This document shows positions 18,825 through 27,305 of a stretch of 64,000 nucleotides of DNA, one piece after another. The translations under genes and the position numbers were made by a program. The stretch is from Granulicella sp. L60 (GTDB taxonomy: Bacteria; Acidobacteriota; Terriglobia; Terriglobales; Acidobacteriaceae). A model generated the notes under the pieces. That model was not told where the DNA came from. It saw nothing but the letters and a program-made list of their open reading frames with translations, and did no database searches. Positions within the stretch are counted from its first letter, which is position 1; the number at the start of each line of letters is the position of its first letter. Where the stretch lies: NCBI RefSeq assembly GCF_009765825.1, contig NZ_LMUR01000011.1, forward strand, positions 124,001 through 188,000, written 5' to 3'.

Positions 18825-20048
18825 ATGGATATGAAATCGGCAAACAAAGCGCCTATGCCGACACCTTCCTGGATGGAGCCCATGCTTCCATCGGACGGAG
18901 GTAGAGTACTGGAAGATATTGCTTTCGACCTCATCTCCAGCTCCAATGCACTCGCAGGTCAGATTCATCCCATCGTTACTGAGTCAGTAGGCAACCTGGT
19001 TCGTTCGATGAACTGCTACTACTCAAACCTCATCGAGGGTCACGACACGCATCCGCGTGATATCGACCGCGCATTGCATAAAGACTACTCGACCGAACCT
19101 CGCAAGAGAGCCTTGCAGCTCGAAGCGGTCGCGCACATCGAAGTGCAGAAGGCAATCGACGACGGCCTCGACCCGAAAGACTTTCCGGCTTCATCGGCAT
19201 ACGCCGTCTGGCTGCATCGCGAGTACTGCCGTCGTCTGCCGGATGAGCTGCTATGGGTCGAAGATCCCGAGACAAAGCGCCGCATACGGCTTACGCCTGG
19301 GGCGCTACGCGACGGGGAAGTCGTTGTCGGTCTGCACCTGCCGCCACCGGCTGCCGCGCTCCCTGGGTTTCTTAAGCGTTTCGAGCAGGTTTACAGCCCA
19401 CAGAGTTTATCCAAGGTGCGACAGGTGACCGCCGTAGCGGCTGCACATCATCGCTTCCTCTGGATACATCCTTTTTACGACGGCAACGGTCGCGTGGCGC
19501 GATTGATGTCGCACGCTCTGCTGCGTCGCCTCGGCGTTGGCAATAGCCTCTGGTCTGTGGCGCGGGGTCTTGCGCGGAATGTGGGCGATTACAAATCCTT
19601 GCTGATGGCGGCGGATGCTTCGCGTCGTGGCGATCTGGATGGTCGTGGGAATCTTTCGCAGGCGGCTCTTGATAGCTTTTGCGAATTCTTTCTGCGTGTC
19701 TCGAACGATCAGGTTTCGTATATGAGCACGATCCTTCAGCCTTCTGAGTTGCTTCGTCGCATGGAAATCTACGTCGAAGACGAGACGCGCGCGGGTCGTC
19801 TTCCCAAGGGCAGCTTTCCACTACTGCGTGAGGCTCTCCTTGCGGGTGAGGTTGAGCGCGGACTGGCTCCCTCGCTTACGGGATACAAGGAGCGGATGGC
19901 GCGGACGGTCGTATCGAAGCTGCTGGATGCGGGGCTGCTCGTTTCCCCAAGTCATGTGGCGCGTCTGCGACTCGGATTCCCGCTGCCAGTTGTCGAGCGC
20001 TGGTTTCCAGCGTTGTATCCATCAGCTAGCTATCGCTTCTATGCCTAG
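18825..20048 (+). CDS. Fic-domain protein with N-terminal inhibitory helix (class II)
   Basis: A Fic enzyme, expected to transfer AMP (or a related group) from a nucleotide to a protein hydroxyl. The core motif HPFYDGNGR (His215) is intact. The inhibitory motif (S/T)xxxE(G/N) appears before the core as SNLIEG in CYYSNLIEGHD, so it belongs to class II, where inhibition is within the same chain. The C-terminus looks like a winged-helix segment (SLTGYKERMARTVVSKLLDA). Start choice is uncertain: GTG 18822, ATG 18825 and ATG 18831 are all in frame and none has a clear ribosome-binding site. A TATAAT lies at 18814-18819. It sits in the mobile region between the relaxase remnant and the integrase. 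Confidence 0.88.
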   Translation: MDMKSANKAPMPTPSWMEPMLPSDGGRVLEDIAFDLISSSNALAGQIHPIVTESVGNLVRSMNCYYSNLIEGHDTHPRDIDRALHKDYSTEPRKRALQLEAVAHIEVQKAIDDGLDPKDFPASSAYAVWLHREYCRRLPDELLWVEDPETKRRIRLTPGALRDGEVVVGLHLPPPAAALPGFLKRFEQVYSPQSLSKVRQVTAVAAAHHRFLWIHPFYDGNGRVARLMSHALLRRLGVGNSLWSVARGLARNVGDYKSLLMAADASRRGDLDGRGNLSQAALDSFCEFFLRVSNDQVSYMSTILQPSELLRRMEIYVEDETRAGRLPKGSFPLLREALLAGEVERGLAPSLTGYKERMARTVVSKLLDAGLLVSPSHVARLRLGFPLPVVERWFPALYPSASYRFYA

Positions 20049-20256
20049 CTCGATACGATCAGGACTGCTTCTAAACTATTTTTAGCTTGTTTTCCACAGG
20101 CGAATCGAGTCCCAAGCGTTCCCAAGAATTCCTTAGAAGACACTGTAACGACAATAAAGGCCTCAGAGTCCGAAAGACCTCTTCCCAAAGGGCTTCGTGG
20201 GCATCTGGACAAATCTTACGCACAGTTTGATCGTGTGTTCAGGAGGCGTACGAGCC

Positions 20257-20502
20257 ATGTCCGATTTCAAGTTTTCAACGGAACCGTTCTTGGATAGCGA
20301 TCAAGCCGCCGCTATCCTTCGCATTCACCCTAAGACCCTTCAACGTCTGGCCCGACACGGTCGCGTCATCGGGTACCGTGTCGGCAAGCTCTGGCGATTT
20401 CACCGTTCAGACCTTGAAGGCCGGAATGATGGCTTCGTTTCCACACTCGACTCCGACACTGCCGAGCGGTACGCTTTAAGTACCACTCGTGCCCGCAACT
20501 AA
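20257..20502 (+). CDS. Small excisionase-like helix-turn-helix protein, 81 aa
   Basis: A MerR/excisionase-type DNA-binding domain fills the protein: LDSDQAAAILRIHPKTLQRL, ARHGRVIGYRVGKLWRFHRS, then a short acidic tail. Such proteins bind near attachment sites or promoters and often steer integrases between insertion and excision. AGGAGG lies about 10 bases before the ATG at 20257; a frame upstream adds 20 residues without motif. It ends 13 bp before the integrase start and the two very likely form an operon. Confidence 0.8.
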   Translation: MSDFKFSTEPFLDSDQAAAILRIHPKTLQRLARHGRVIGYRVGKLWRFHRSDLEGRNDGFVSTLDSDTAERYALSTTRARN

Positions 20503-20515
20503 CAGGAGGTAATCC

Positions 20516-22246
20516 ATGTTTGTTCGGACACGGTTTCAATATGGCAGTCTGCGGCTACGGAAGCGCGAGCGAGGTTCTGACGTGTGGGAGTTTCGTTATT
20601 ACGAGACCAACCCGGAAGGCAAGCGGGTACGACGGAGCATGATCCTTGGGGAACAAGCTCTGTATCGGACCGAGGCCGAAGCACGTAAGGCAACGCAAGC
20701 AATTCTGATGCAGCTCAATGAGGAAGCTCCACGCGCCGAAATGGAAGCGCCGACGTTCGGGGCTCTGCTCGATAAATATATCGAGCATGAGTTGCCAGAG
20801 CGATACTCCACGCGGAGTTCGCATCTCTCGAACATTCGGAAACACATTCGACCGCGCTGGAACGAACAACCCATAAACAAGATGAAACCGATGGCGATGG
20901 AGCTGTGGCTGCGTGATCTGCCACTTGCTCCAAAGTCGAAGGTTCATATACGGAGCCTGATGCACCTTGTCTTGAAGTGTGCGGAGCGATGGGGAGTCAT
21001 TGAAATTGGCAAGAACCCTGTCGCGCTGGTGCGCGTCAAGAATGCAAGCAAGCGGCTGAAGCGGCCCCAGATCCTCGAAGTGGCTCAGTTCTTCGAGATG
21101 CTCAAGCATCTCGCGGAGCCGTACCGCACGATGGTGATGGTGGCGCAGTGTACAGGACTTCGCATCAGCGAAATCCTGGGCCTGCAATGGGGTGACTTCG
21201 ACTTCGAAGCGCACACCTTCATGGTTCAGCGCAGCTCTGTCGGTGGACGGATCGATGCGGCGAAGACGGAATACTCGAAGGACTATGTTCCGCTCGACCT
21301 ACGTCTGGAAGAACTGCTGCTTCGGTGGCGGAGCTTCAGCACCTTTTCCAAGGATGGGGATTGGGTCTTCGCCAATCCGCAGACTGGAAAGCCGTATCAC
21401 CAAGAGAGCCTCAAGAAGCGCCAGCTTCGCAGGGTCGCTGACATCATCGGCCTGCCGGAAGGGATCGGTTGGCATACGTTCCGCCACACCTATCGTTCAT
21501 GGCTCGATGAGACCGGCGCTCCGATGAAGGTGCAGCAGGAGTTGATGCGTCACGCCTCTATTCAGACGACGATGAATGTCTACGGAAGAGCCATGACAGA
21601 CTCGAAGCGCAAAGCCAATAGCCAAGTCGTAGGGCTGGTGTTTGGCGAAATGGCGCTTCAATGGGACGATTTCGATTTTGAAAAGAATCAACTCCTCGTT
21701 CAGCGCAGCTTTGTGAGCGGCCGGGTCGACGACGTCAAAACCGAATACTCCCAGGACTATGTTCCTCTGCATCCATCCCTGACCAAGATCGTCTTGGCCT
21801 GGAGCAAGCAGGCCGTACCCACCGCAGAAGGGTGGGTCTTTGCGAATCCGATGACAAACCGACCGTACCATCCGACCGAGATCCAGAAGCGGCATCTTCG
21901 CCCTTCAGGATGCTGTGTGGTCGCATGTCCGACGTGCGGCGCGGCACCGGGAGTATGGTGCTGGCAGGGTCAACCCACAGCAAACGGCAAGCGTGTTCTG
22001 ATTCATGACACACGCAAGGTCTCGGCGGGGAAGCTCGGAGAGATCGGTTGGCACACGTTCCGCCACACGTACCGTTCGTGGTTGGACGAGACCGGAGCTC
22101 CGATGAAAGTGCAGCAGGAATTGATGCGTCATGCCTCCATCCAGACGACCATGAATATCTATGGACAGGCGATGTCGTCATCGAAGCGGGAAGCGAATGG
22201 GAAGGTCGTTGAAATGGTGCTCAAGCCAGTTGCAGCGAGCGCCTAA
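20516..22246 (+). CDS. Tyrosine integrase with a second partial catalytic domain and embedded zinc-ribbon-like insert, 576 aa
   Basis: A site-specific recombinase longer than the usual 380-400 residues. The first catalytic domain is complete: Arg216 (CTGLRISEI), Lys250, His320 and Arg323 (HTFRH), His346 and Tyr356 (MNVYG). A second copy follows from about residue 378: MALQWDDFDFE, Lys408, His513 and Arg516, His539 and Tyr549 (MNIYG). It lacks the first Arg segment. Inside it, residues 463-503 have no counterpart in copy 1 and carry Cys471, Cys474, Cys482 and His497 (CPTC, then C and H), like a zinc ribbon. The copies differ at many silent sites, so they are paralogues and not a recent duplication. 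GGAGG precedes the ATG. It lies beside tRNA-fMet, the likely insertion target. Confidence 0.9.
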   Translation: MFVRTRFQYGSLRLRKRERGSDVWEFRYYETNPEGKRVRRSMILGEQALYRTEAEARKATQAILMQLNEEAPRAEMEAPTFGALLDKYIEHELPERYSTRSSHLSNIRKHIRPRWNEQPINKMKPMAMELWLRDLPLAPKSKVHIRSLMHLVLKCAERWGVIEIGKNPVALVRVKNASKRLKRPQILEVAQFFEMLKHLAEPYRTMVMVAQCTGLRISEILGLQWGDFDFEAHTFMVQRSSVGGRIDAAKTEYSKDYVPLDLRLEELLLRWRSFSTFSKDGDWVFANPQTGKPYHQESLKKRQLRRVADIIGLPEGIGWHTFRHTYRSWLDETGAPMKVQQELMRHASIQTTMNVYGRAMTDSKRKANSQVVGLVFGEMALQWDDFDFEKNQLLVQRSFVSGRVDDVKTEYSQDYVPLHPSLTKIVLAWSKQAVPTAEGWVFANPMTNRPYHPTEIQKRHLRPSGCCVVACPTCGAAPGVWCWQGQPTANGKRVLIHDTRKVSAGKLGEIGWHTFRHTYRSWLDETGAPMKVQQELMRHASIQTTMNIYGQAMSSSKREANGKVVEMVLKPVAASA

Positions 22247-22265
22247 AATCAGCGATTTTTCTTAT

Positions 22266-22295
22266 TGGGAGTTTATGGGAGTTTGTGGGAGTTTG
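22266..22295 (+). repeat. Three tandem 10-bp repeats between integrase and tRNA
   Basis: The unit TGGGAGTTTR occurs three times without a gap. Its place between the integrase stop and the tRNA 3' end fits integrase arm-binding or attachment-site sequence, but this is inference. Confidence 0.6.
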
Positions 22296-22332
22296 TCTCA
22301 AGAGTCCGATCCTTGTAAGTGATTGAAAGGAT

Positions 22333-22409
<77 letters not shown>

Positions 22410-22575
22410 CTTTGAATATACAGTTACTGATAGGTAAAGGTCAATCGGTGGAGTCTGGTGGTTGGAGGGGCTGATTGGTGGGGTTGGAGCGTAACTTTTT
22501 TGGATAGATGGGGTCTTTATGGGTACCAGGTTTGCGTGGCGCTGTTGTGTCGCGCGGGAGGTTGCGGAGGAACGT

Positions 22576-23952
22576 ATGCAGCGTAGAGATTTGTTTTTGA
22601 GACTTTCGTTAGTGGGACTTTTGGGTGTGGGTATGGTGTCGGCGGATGGGGTCGGGTTTGCGCAGGCCAAGCCTGCGGCGATCCCGGATGCTCAGATTGA
22701 GGCGAGCGTCCTGAAGGCACTGGCTGGAGCGCCGCAGTTGGCGGATCAGTCGATTACTTCGACGACGGTCTTCGGTACGGTTACTTTGAATGGGACTGTT
22801 AAGGATGAAGCTTCGCGGGATCTTGCCGACAAGCTGGTTTCGACCACGGCCGGGGTGCAGAAGGTGGTCGATCAGTTGGTGATCGGTGCTCCTGCGGCGG
22901 CTGGCAACGGTCAGGATCAGAGTGATGCTGGAGCTACGAATCCTAATCTTCAGTCCGATGGGACGATTGCGCCGCCACAGGGTCAGGCTCAGCCGGGCCA
23001 GAGCAATGCGGATGGTACGAGCGCGGCTCAGAATCCTTCTGCTGCTACTGCTCCTTCTGCAGGCCAGTATCCTCCGGCGTATGGGGCACCGGCTCAGCAG
23101 GCGGGTCAGTATCCTCCGCCCTATGGTGGTGCTCAGAACGGTCAGTATCCTCAGCAGCAGGGTGGTCAATACCCGCAGCAGGGTCAGTATCCGCAGCAGC
23201 AGGGTGGACAGTATCCGCCGCCTTATGGGGCGGGTGGTCAGTATCCACAGCAGCAAGGGGGTCAGTATCCTCCTGCTTATCAGCAGCAGCCTTATCCTTC
23301 GCGGCCTTATGTGGCGCAGAAGGGTGGGGAAGCGGTTGTGGTTCCGGTTGGGGCTACTGTTCGGGTGCGGATCAATGAGCGTTTGGACAGCAAGACTACG
23401 CCAGTCGGAACGGTGTTTAGCGGCGTCGTGTTGAGCGATGTCGTTGCGGGTGGTTCGATTGCGATTCCTCGTGGTGCAGCGATTCAAGGTACGGTGGTCG
23501 AGTCGCATAAGGCTGGCGACTTCAAGGGTAAGGGCGAGTTGAAGCTGCAGCTTACTCAGCTTCAGCTTGGCGGAAGAAATTATCCGATTGCCACCGACTT
23601 CTGGTGGCACCAGGGTGCGGATAAGACGGCGAACACGGTTGGCAACACGGTCGGCCTTGGCGCGGTTGGCGCTTTGATCGGCGCTGTTGCGGGCGGCGGT
23701 GTTGGCGCTGCGGTTGGTGCTGGTGTTGGCGGCGTCGCTGGGCTGGGCGTCTCCGCGGCTAGTGGCAAGGGCGATGCGGTGCTGCCGCCGGAGGCGATTG
23801 TGTCGTTCCATCTGACGCAGCCTACGGATATTACGACGGTGTCGCAGGCTGAGTTGAACCGGCTTGGCGCGGGTGTTCCTCCAAGCTCGCAGCCGCAGAT
23901 GATGCGCCGCTATCCTCCTCCTCCGCCTCCTTATTACGTTCCGGCCTACTAA
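22576..23952 (+). CDS. Exported BON-domain protein with Gln-Tyr-Pro repeats and glycine zipper, 458 aa
   Basis: A signal peptide (LRLSLVGLLGVGMVSADGVGFAQ) is followed by a BON domain (about residues 36-90: ASVLKALAGAPQLADQSI, VFGTVTLNGTV), which in other proteins binds membranes or envelope polymers. Next comes a Gln/Pro/Tyr/Gly tract with about eight QYP-headed units (DNA 23063-23300). Then follows a conserved-looking beta-rich region (VVPVGATVRVRINERLDSKT) and a glycine zipper (GLGAVGALIGAVAGGGVGAA). The end is proline- and tyrosine-rich. The ATG at 22576 has GGAGG upstream; a longer start adds 19 residues before the signal peptide. Likely an envelope protein; the exact role is unknown. Confidence 0.8.
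   Translation: MQRRDLFLRLSLVGLLGVGMVSADGVGFAQAKPAAIPDAQIEASVLKALAGAPQLADQSITSTTVFGTVTLNGTVKDEASRDLADKLVSTTAGVQKVVDQLVIGAPAAAGNGQDQSDAGATNPNLQSDGTIAPPQGQAQPGQSNADGTSAAQNPSAATAPSAGQYPPAYGAPAQQAGQYPPPYGGAQNGQYPQQQGGQYPQQGQYPQQQGGQYPPPYGAGGQYPQQQGGQYPPAYQQQPYPSRPYVAQKGGEAVVVPVGATVRVRINERLDSKTTPVGTVFSGVVLSDVVAGGSIAIPRGAAIQGTVVESHKAGDFKGKGELKLQLTQLQLGGRNYPIATDFWWHQGADKTANTVGNTVGLGAVGALIGAVAGGGVGAAVGAGVGGVAGLGVSAASGKGDAVLPPEAIVSFHLTQPTDITTVSQAELNRLGAGVPPSSQPQMMRRYPPPPPPYYVPAY
23063..23300 (+). repeat. In-frame repeats coding for QYP units
   Basis: Imperfect repeats built around CAGTATCC or CAATACCC, each coding for Gln-Tyr-Pro followed by Gln/Pro and Gly-rich residues. Unit length varies from 6 to 14 codons, so slippage may change copy number between strains. 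Confidence 0.75.
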
Positions 23953-23985
23953 GCTTCTCGCAGTTAGCTCCCGATGCGAGATCAG

Positions 23986-24023
23986 AACGCCCGTTGGACT
24001 TCACTGTCAGCGGGCGTTTTCTT
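23986..24023 (+). terminator. Rho-independent terminator of the BON-domain gene
   Basis: Stem AACGCCCG (23986-23993) with CGGGCGTT (24011-24018), then TTTCTT. It lies 35 bp after the stop codon. Confidence 0.8.
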
Positions 24024-24119
24024 GTGGACCAGAGGTGGTAGTTCGATGGTGAGATTCGTCTCCTAATCGGCACCAGGTATTGGCTTTACTGCGTGGTTTG
24101 TCTCCCGGGTCTATGGGTA

Positions 24120-24275
24120 CCCCACCCCCTGGGGGGTACCCCTTGCTAAGTTGCTTATTTGCATATATTTGCAAATTTAGCTCCTTGTAAAATATTCATT
24201 CGAGATGGGTTACGGGTAAAAATTTGTTTCTAAAGGAGATAAGGCCCGGCTTGTGCGCCGGGCCTTTCTCTTTTG
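24120..24275 (+). ncRNA. Candidate small RNA or repeat unit ending in a strong terminator
   Basis: A perfect 10-bp stem AAGGCCCGGC (24241-24250) with GCCGGGCCTT (24257-24266) and a TCTCTTTT tail forms a classic terminator, yet no protein gene precedes it after the BON gene's own terminator. The stretch before it is AT-rich with promoter-like TTGCTT and TGTAAAAT segments. A small RNA is possible; so is a mobile intergenic repeat. No RNA family is recognised. Confidence 0.3.
24241..24274 (+). terminator. Strong terminator hairpin without an upstream gene
   Basis: Ten perfectly paired bases, a 6-base loop and a T-rich tail. See the candidate small RNA that ends here. Confidence 0.75.
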
Positions 24276-24521
24276 TCTCTAGTTCTATTCTAGCGGGTTG
24301 AGGGTAACTAATACGTCACGCGAATCTCCGCGATTGGCGCTGGTTTTCGTTGCTTGGGGGCTTGACAGGGTTTTGCGGCGTTGGGGAGAAGAGGCAACGG
24401 CAAAGGCAATATTTAGTCGCTTCGGCTTCGCGTTTCGCTCCGGCCTTCGGCAGAGTGGAGTGGGCTTGGGGGTGGGGTTTTAGACGCGAGGCTGAAGCCT
24501 CGCTCTATCTCAAGTGCAAGA

Positions 24522-24549
24522 GCAACAGCAGATCCCTGCGGGATGACAA
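24522..24549 (+). repeat. Interspersed intergenic repeat, copy 2
   Basis: Matches the inverse of 8876-8905 with one base difference (CCTGCGGG here, CCTACGGG there). Confidence 0.65.
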
Positions 24550-24815
24550 ACAAAGGGACAGGCAAAAAGGACAAACAAGAAGGACAAAGCAAAAAGGCAA
24601 AGCAGAAGGACAAACGATAGGGCGAAACAAAGGGATAAGACAAAGGCGCGAGTGCATGTGTTGGAGAAGTTGGTCGGCAATATGATGATTCCGACCAACG
24701 AGAGGACTTGTGCGGCAGGCGCGGGCGTGACAGGTATACACGTCACGAAGTGACCTCGCGCCGAGCAGGCGGCTCGTCCGGCAGGACATGATCTTCTCTA
24801 TCTTCTCGATCAGCT

Positions 24816-27305
24816 CTAGTCGGTGCGGAGGGCCTGGGTGAGGTCTACGGAAGCGGCTCGGCGGGCTGGCAGCAGGGAGGCGGCGAGGGCGAGGAGCAGG
24901 AGGGCGACTGCGGAGAGGGTGAGGACGAGGGGATCGACGGCGCTGACTCCGAAGAGGAAGGAGCTGAGCAGGTGCGAGGCGGCCATGGCTCCGGCCAGCC
25001 CGATGACGCAGCCGATGATGGCGAGCTTTGCGCCGGAGAGCATGACGATTCCTACGATGCCGGAGCGCTGCGAGCCGAGCGCCATGCGGATGGCCATCTC
25101 CTGCACGCGGAGCGCGACCGAGAAGGCGATGATGCTGTAGATACCGAGGACGGCGAGCAGGACGGCGATGAAGGCGAAGGCGGAGATGATGGCGGTGTTG
25201 AAGCGGCGGGGGGCTTCGGTGTCGGAGATGGCGTGCTCCATCGTCTGGACCTGGTAGAGCGGGAGCTGGGGGTCGATGCCGTGGACGGTGGCGCGGAGGG
25301 CGTTTTCCATCTGTTCGGGAGGCATGGAGGTGCGGAGTGCAAGGTAGACGGCGTTGCCGTTGACTTCGTTGGGGGCGGCGAGCGTTCCTTCCATGTCTCC
25401 CCGCTGTGCGACAGGGCCGTAGAACTGCTGCTTCATGGGTTTATCGGGTGAGCCTTCCTGAACGTTGGCTACTTCGCCGACGACGATGGCCCATGGGGTC
25501 TGCATCGTTGGACCGCCGATGCGGAGGCGCTTGCCAATGGGGTTTTGACCGGGCCAGGACTGGCGGGCCAGCTCTTGATTGACGATGACGACGAGCTGCG
25601 CGCCCTTTTTGTCGTCTTCGGTGAAGAGGCGTCCCTGTATGAGGGGAATGCCCATGGCGCGGAAGTATTCACCTTCTACAAGGACGGTGGTGGCGAGATC
25701 GAAGGTCTTGTCTTTGGGCTGGACGTAGCCTTCTGGAACGAATCCGGAGTTGATGGTGTTGTCTGTGCCGGGCATGAACGAGGTGAGACCGATGCTTTTG
25801 ACGCCGGGGAGGGCCTGGAGGCGACGGCGCAGCTCGAGGTTGAAGGCGTCGACCGCAGTCTGGTTGGCGTATTGCTTCTGCGGGAGGCTGTAGCTGGCGA
25901 CGAGGGTGTGGTCGGGCCGGTAGCCGAGATCGACCTGGCGCATCTTTTCGAAGCTGCGGAGGAGCAGGCCGGAGGCGGCGAGTAGGACGAGGGCGACGGC
26001 GATCTCTGTGATGACGAGAGCGGAGCGGAGGCGGGCGTGACCGCTGCCGGAGGTGCCGGTGCGGCCTCCTTCTTTGAGGGTGTCGTTGACGCTGGTGCGG
26101 ATGGCGGCGAAGGCGGGAGCGAGGCCGCAGAGGATGCCGGTGATGACGGCGAGGCCGAGGGCGAAGGCGACGACCTTCCCGTTGAGGCTGATCTCGCTGA
26201 TACGTGGGAGGGTTTCGGGGAGGAGACGGACGCCGATGCGCATGGCGACGGCGGCGAAGAGGAGGCCGACGACGCCTCCGGCTATGCTGAGGACGAGGCT
26301 TTCGAGGATGGCCTGCCAGAGGAGGGCGGAGGCGGTGGCGCCGAGGGCGAGGCGGACGGCGATCTCGCGGCGGCGGCGGATGGAGCGGACGAGGAGGAGG
26401 CCGGCGAGGTTGGCGCAGGCGATGAGGAGGACGACGGTGACGGCGAGGAAGAGGGTGCGGATGAGGGGACGAGCCTGCTGGATGGTGTCCTCGTCGAGAC
26501 GGCGGACGATGGTGTGGAGGTTGAGGCCAGCCATGTAGGCGGGGTAACCGCGCATGATCTGTTTGGCTACGGTGTCGGTGTCGGCTACGGCCTGGGTGGG
26601 GGTGACGCCGGGTTTGAGCCTGCCGACCATGTTGTAGTTCCAGGAGCCGACGCCGCTGGCGATCTCTTCGGGCTTGAGGCTCATGGGGACCCAGAGCTCG
26701 CTGCGGTTGAGATGGCCGGGGAGGAGCGGGTACTCGAAGTTGCGGGGCATGACGCCGATGACGACGTAGGGGTTGCGATCGAGGATGATCTTTCTGCCGA
26801 GGATGTTGGGGTCGGCGTGGAAGCGGCTCTGCCAGGTAGCGTAGCTGAGGACGGCTACGGGCTGGTGCTGATCGTCCTCCTGCTGGGTGAAGACGCGGCC
26901 GAGGAGAGGCTGGACGGCGAGGGCGGGGAAGACGCCGCCGGTGAGCCGGGCGCCGCTGATGGTGGCGGGGTCGCCGACGCCGGAGAGCTCGTAGCTGGTG
27001 TTCTGGACGCCGCCGAGGCTGGAGAAGCTGTGGGTGCCGCGGATGTAGTTGCCGATGTCGGGTGCGGTGGTGCCGTCTTCGCCGCTGCCGTCGAAGTCGG
27101 TTCCGGGGAGGATGTCGGAGAGGACGACGAGGCGGCTGGGGTCGGGGAATGGCAGGGGTCGGAGGAGGACGGCTTCGACGATGGAGAAGATGGCAGTGGT
27201 GGCGCCGATGCCGAGGGCGAGCATGAGGATGGCGGTGGCGGAGAATCCGGGGGACTTCGAAAGATGACGAACGGCGATCTTGAGGTCGCGGAGAGGCGTG
27301 GGCAT
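24816..27305 (-). CDS. ADOP-type duplicated ABC permease (MacB/FtsX-like), 829 aa
   Basis: A long permease of the acidobacterial duplicated orphan permease kind: two MacB-like periplasmic regions and two FtsX-like membrane domains in one chain. A membrane helix near the N-terminus (ATAILMLALGIGATTAIFSIVE) is followed by PLPFPDPSRLVVL and the first periplasmic domain. Helices come again around the middle (FLAVTVVLLIACANLAGLLL, then a second start-like segment SALVITEIAVALVLLAASGLL) and at the end (AIISAFAFIAVLLAVLGIYS). The ATG at 27305 has GAGGA in front; an earlier TTG would add nine residues. No ATPase gene is adjacent. Its role may be export of small molecules or envelope work; the substrate is unknown. 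Confidence 0.88.
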   Translation of the reverse strand: MPTPLRDLKIAVRHLSKSPGFSATAILMLALGIGATTAIFSIVEAVLLRPLPFPDPSRLVVLSDILPGTDFDGSGEDGTTAPDIGNYIRGTHSFSSLGGVQNTSYELSGVGDPATISGARLTGGVFPALAVQPLLGRVFTQQEDDQHQPVAVLSYATWQSRFHADPNILGRKIILDRNPYVVIGVMPRNFEYPLLPGHLNRSELWVPMSLKPEEIASGVGSWNYNMVGRLKPGVTPTQAVADTDTVAKQIMRGYPAYMAGLNLHTIVRRLDEDTIQQARPLIRTLFLAVTVVLLIACANLAGLLLVRSIRRRREIAVRLALGATASALLWQAILESLVLSIAGGVVGLLFAAVAMRIGVRLLPETLPRISEISLNGKVVAFALGLAVITGILCGLAPAFAAIRTSVNDTLKEGGRTGTSGSGHARLRSALVITEIAVALVLLAASGLLLRSFEKMRQVDLGYRPDHTLVASYSLPQKQYANQTAVDAFNLELRRRLQALPGVKSIGLTSFMPGTDNTINSGFVPEGYVQPKDKTFDLATTVLVEGEYFRAMGIPLIQGRLFTEDDKKGAQLVVIVNQELARQSWPGQNPIGKRLRIGGPTMQTPWAIVVGEVANVQEGSPDKPMKQQFYGPVAQRGDMEGTLAAPNEVNGNAVYLALRTSMPPEQMENALRATVHGIDPQLPLYQVQTMEHAISDTEAPRRFNTAIISAFAFIAVLLAVLGIYSIIAFSVALRVQEMAIRMALGSQRSGIVGIVMLSGAKLAIIGCVIGLAGAMAASHLLSSFLFGVSAVDPLVLTLSAVALLLLALAASLLPARRAASVDLTQALRTD

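Larger units (their letters stand above)
23953..24815. other. Long intergenic region with two terminators, palindromes and repeats
   Basis: About 860 bp with no convincing protein gene. In order: a terminator for the BON gene; a strong GC palindrome near 24112-24143 (GGTACCCC paired with GGGGTACC); an AT-rich stretch with TTTGCATATATTTGCAAA; two related units GTAAAATATTCATTC and GTAAAAATTTGTTTC; a second terminator hairpin; a palindrome GCGAGGCTGAAGCCTCGC near 24486-24503; the interspersed repeat at 24522-24549; and a purine-rich run of AAGGACAAA-like units to about 24640. Confidence 0.6.

Noticed and set aside
21645..22246. Second integrase as a separate gene
   Set aside because: No stop, start or ribosome-binding site separates it from the first; the frame is continuous.
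23063..23300. Regular repeats that could be taken for a CRISPR array
   Set aside because: Repeats are in frame, vary in length, and have no unique spacers; they code for QYP units.
24298..24685. Short open frames in the repeat-rich intergenic region
   Set aside because: Made of repeat and purine-rich sequence, with no ribosome-binding site and no family.
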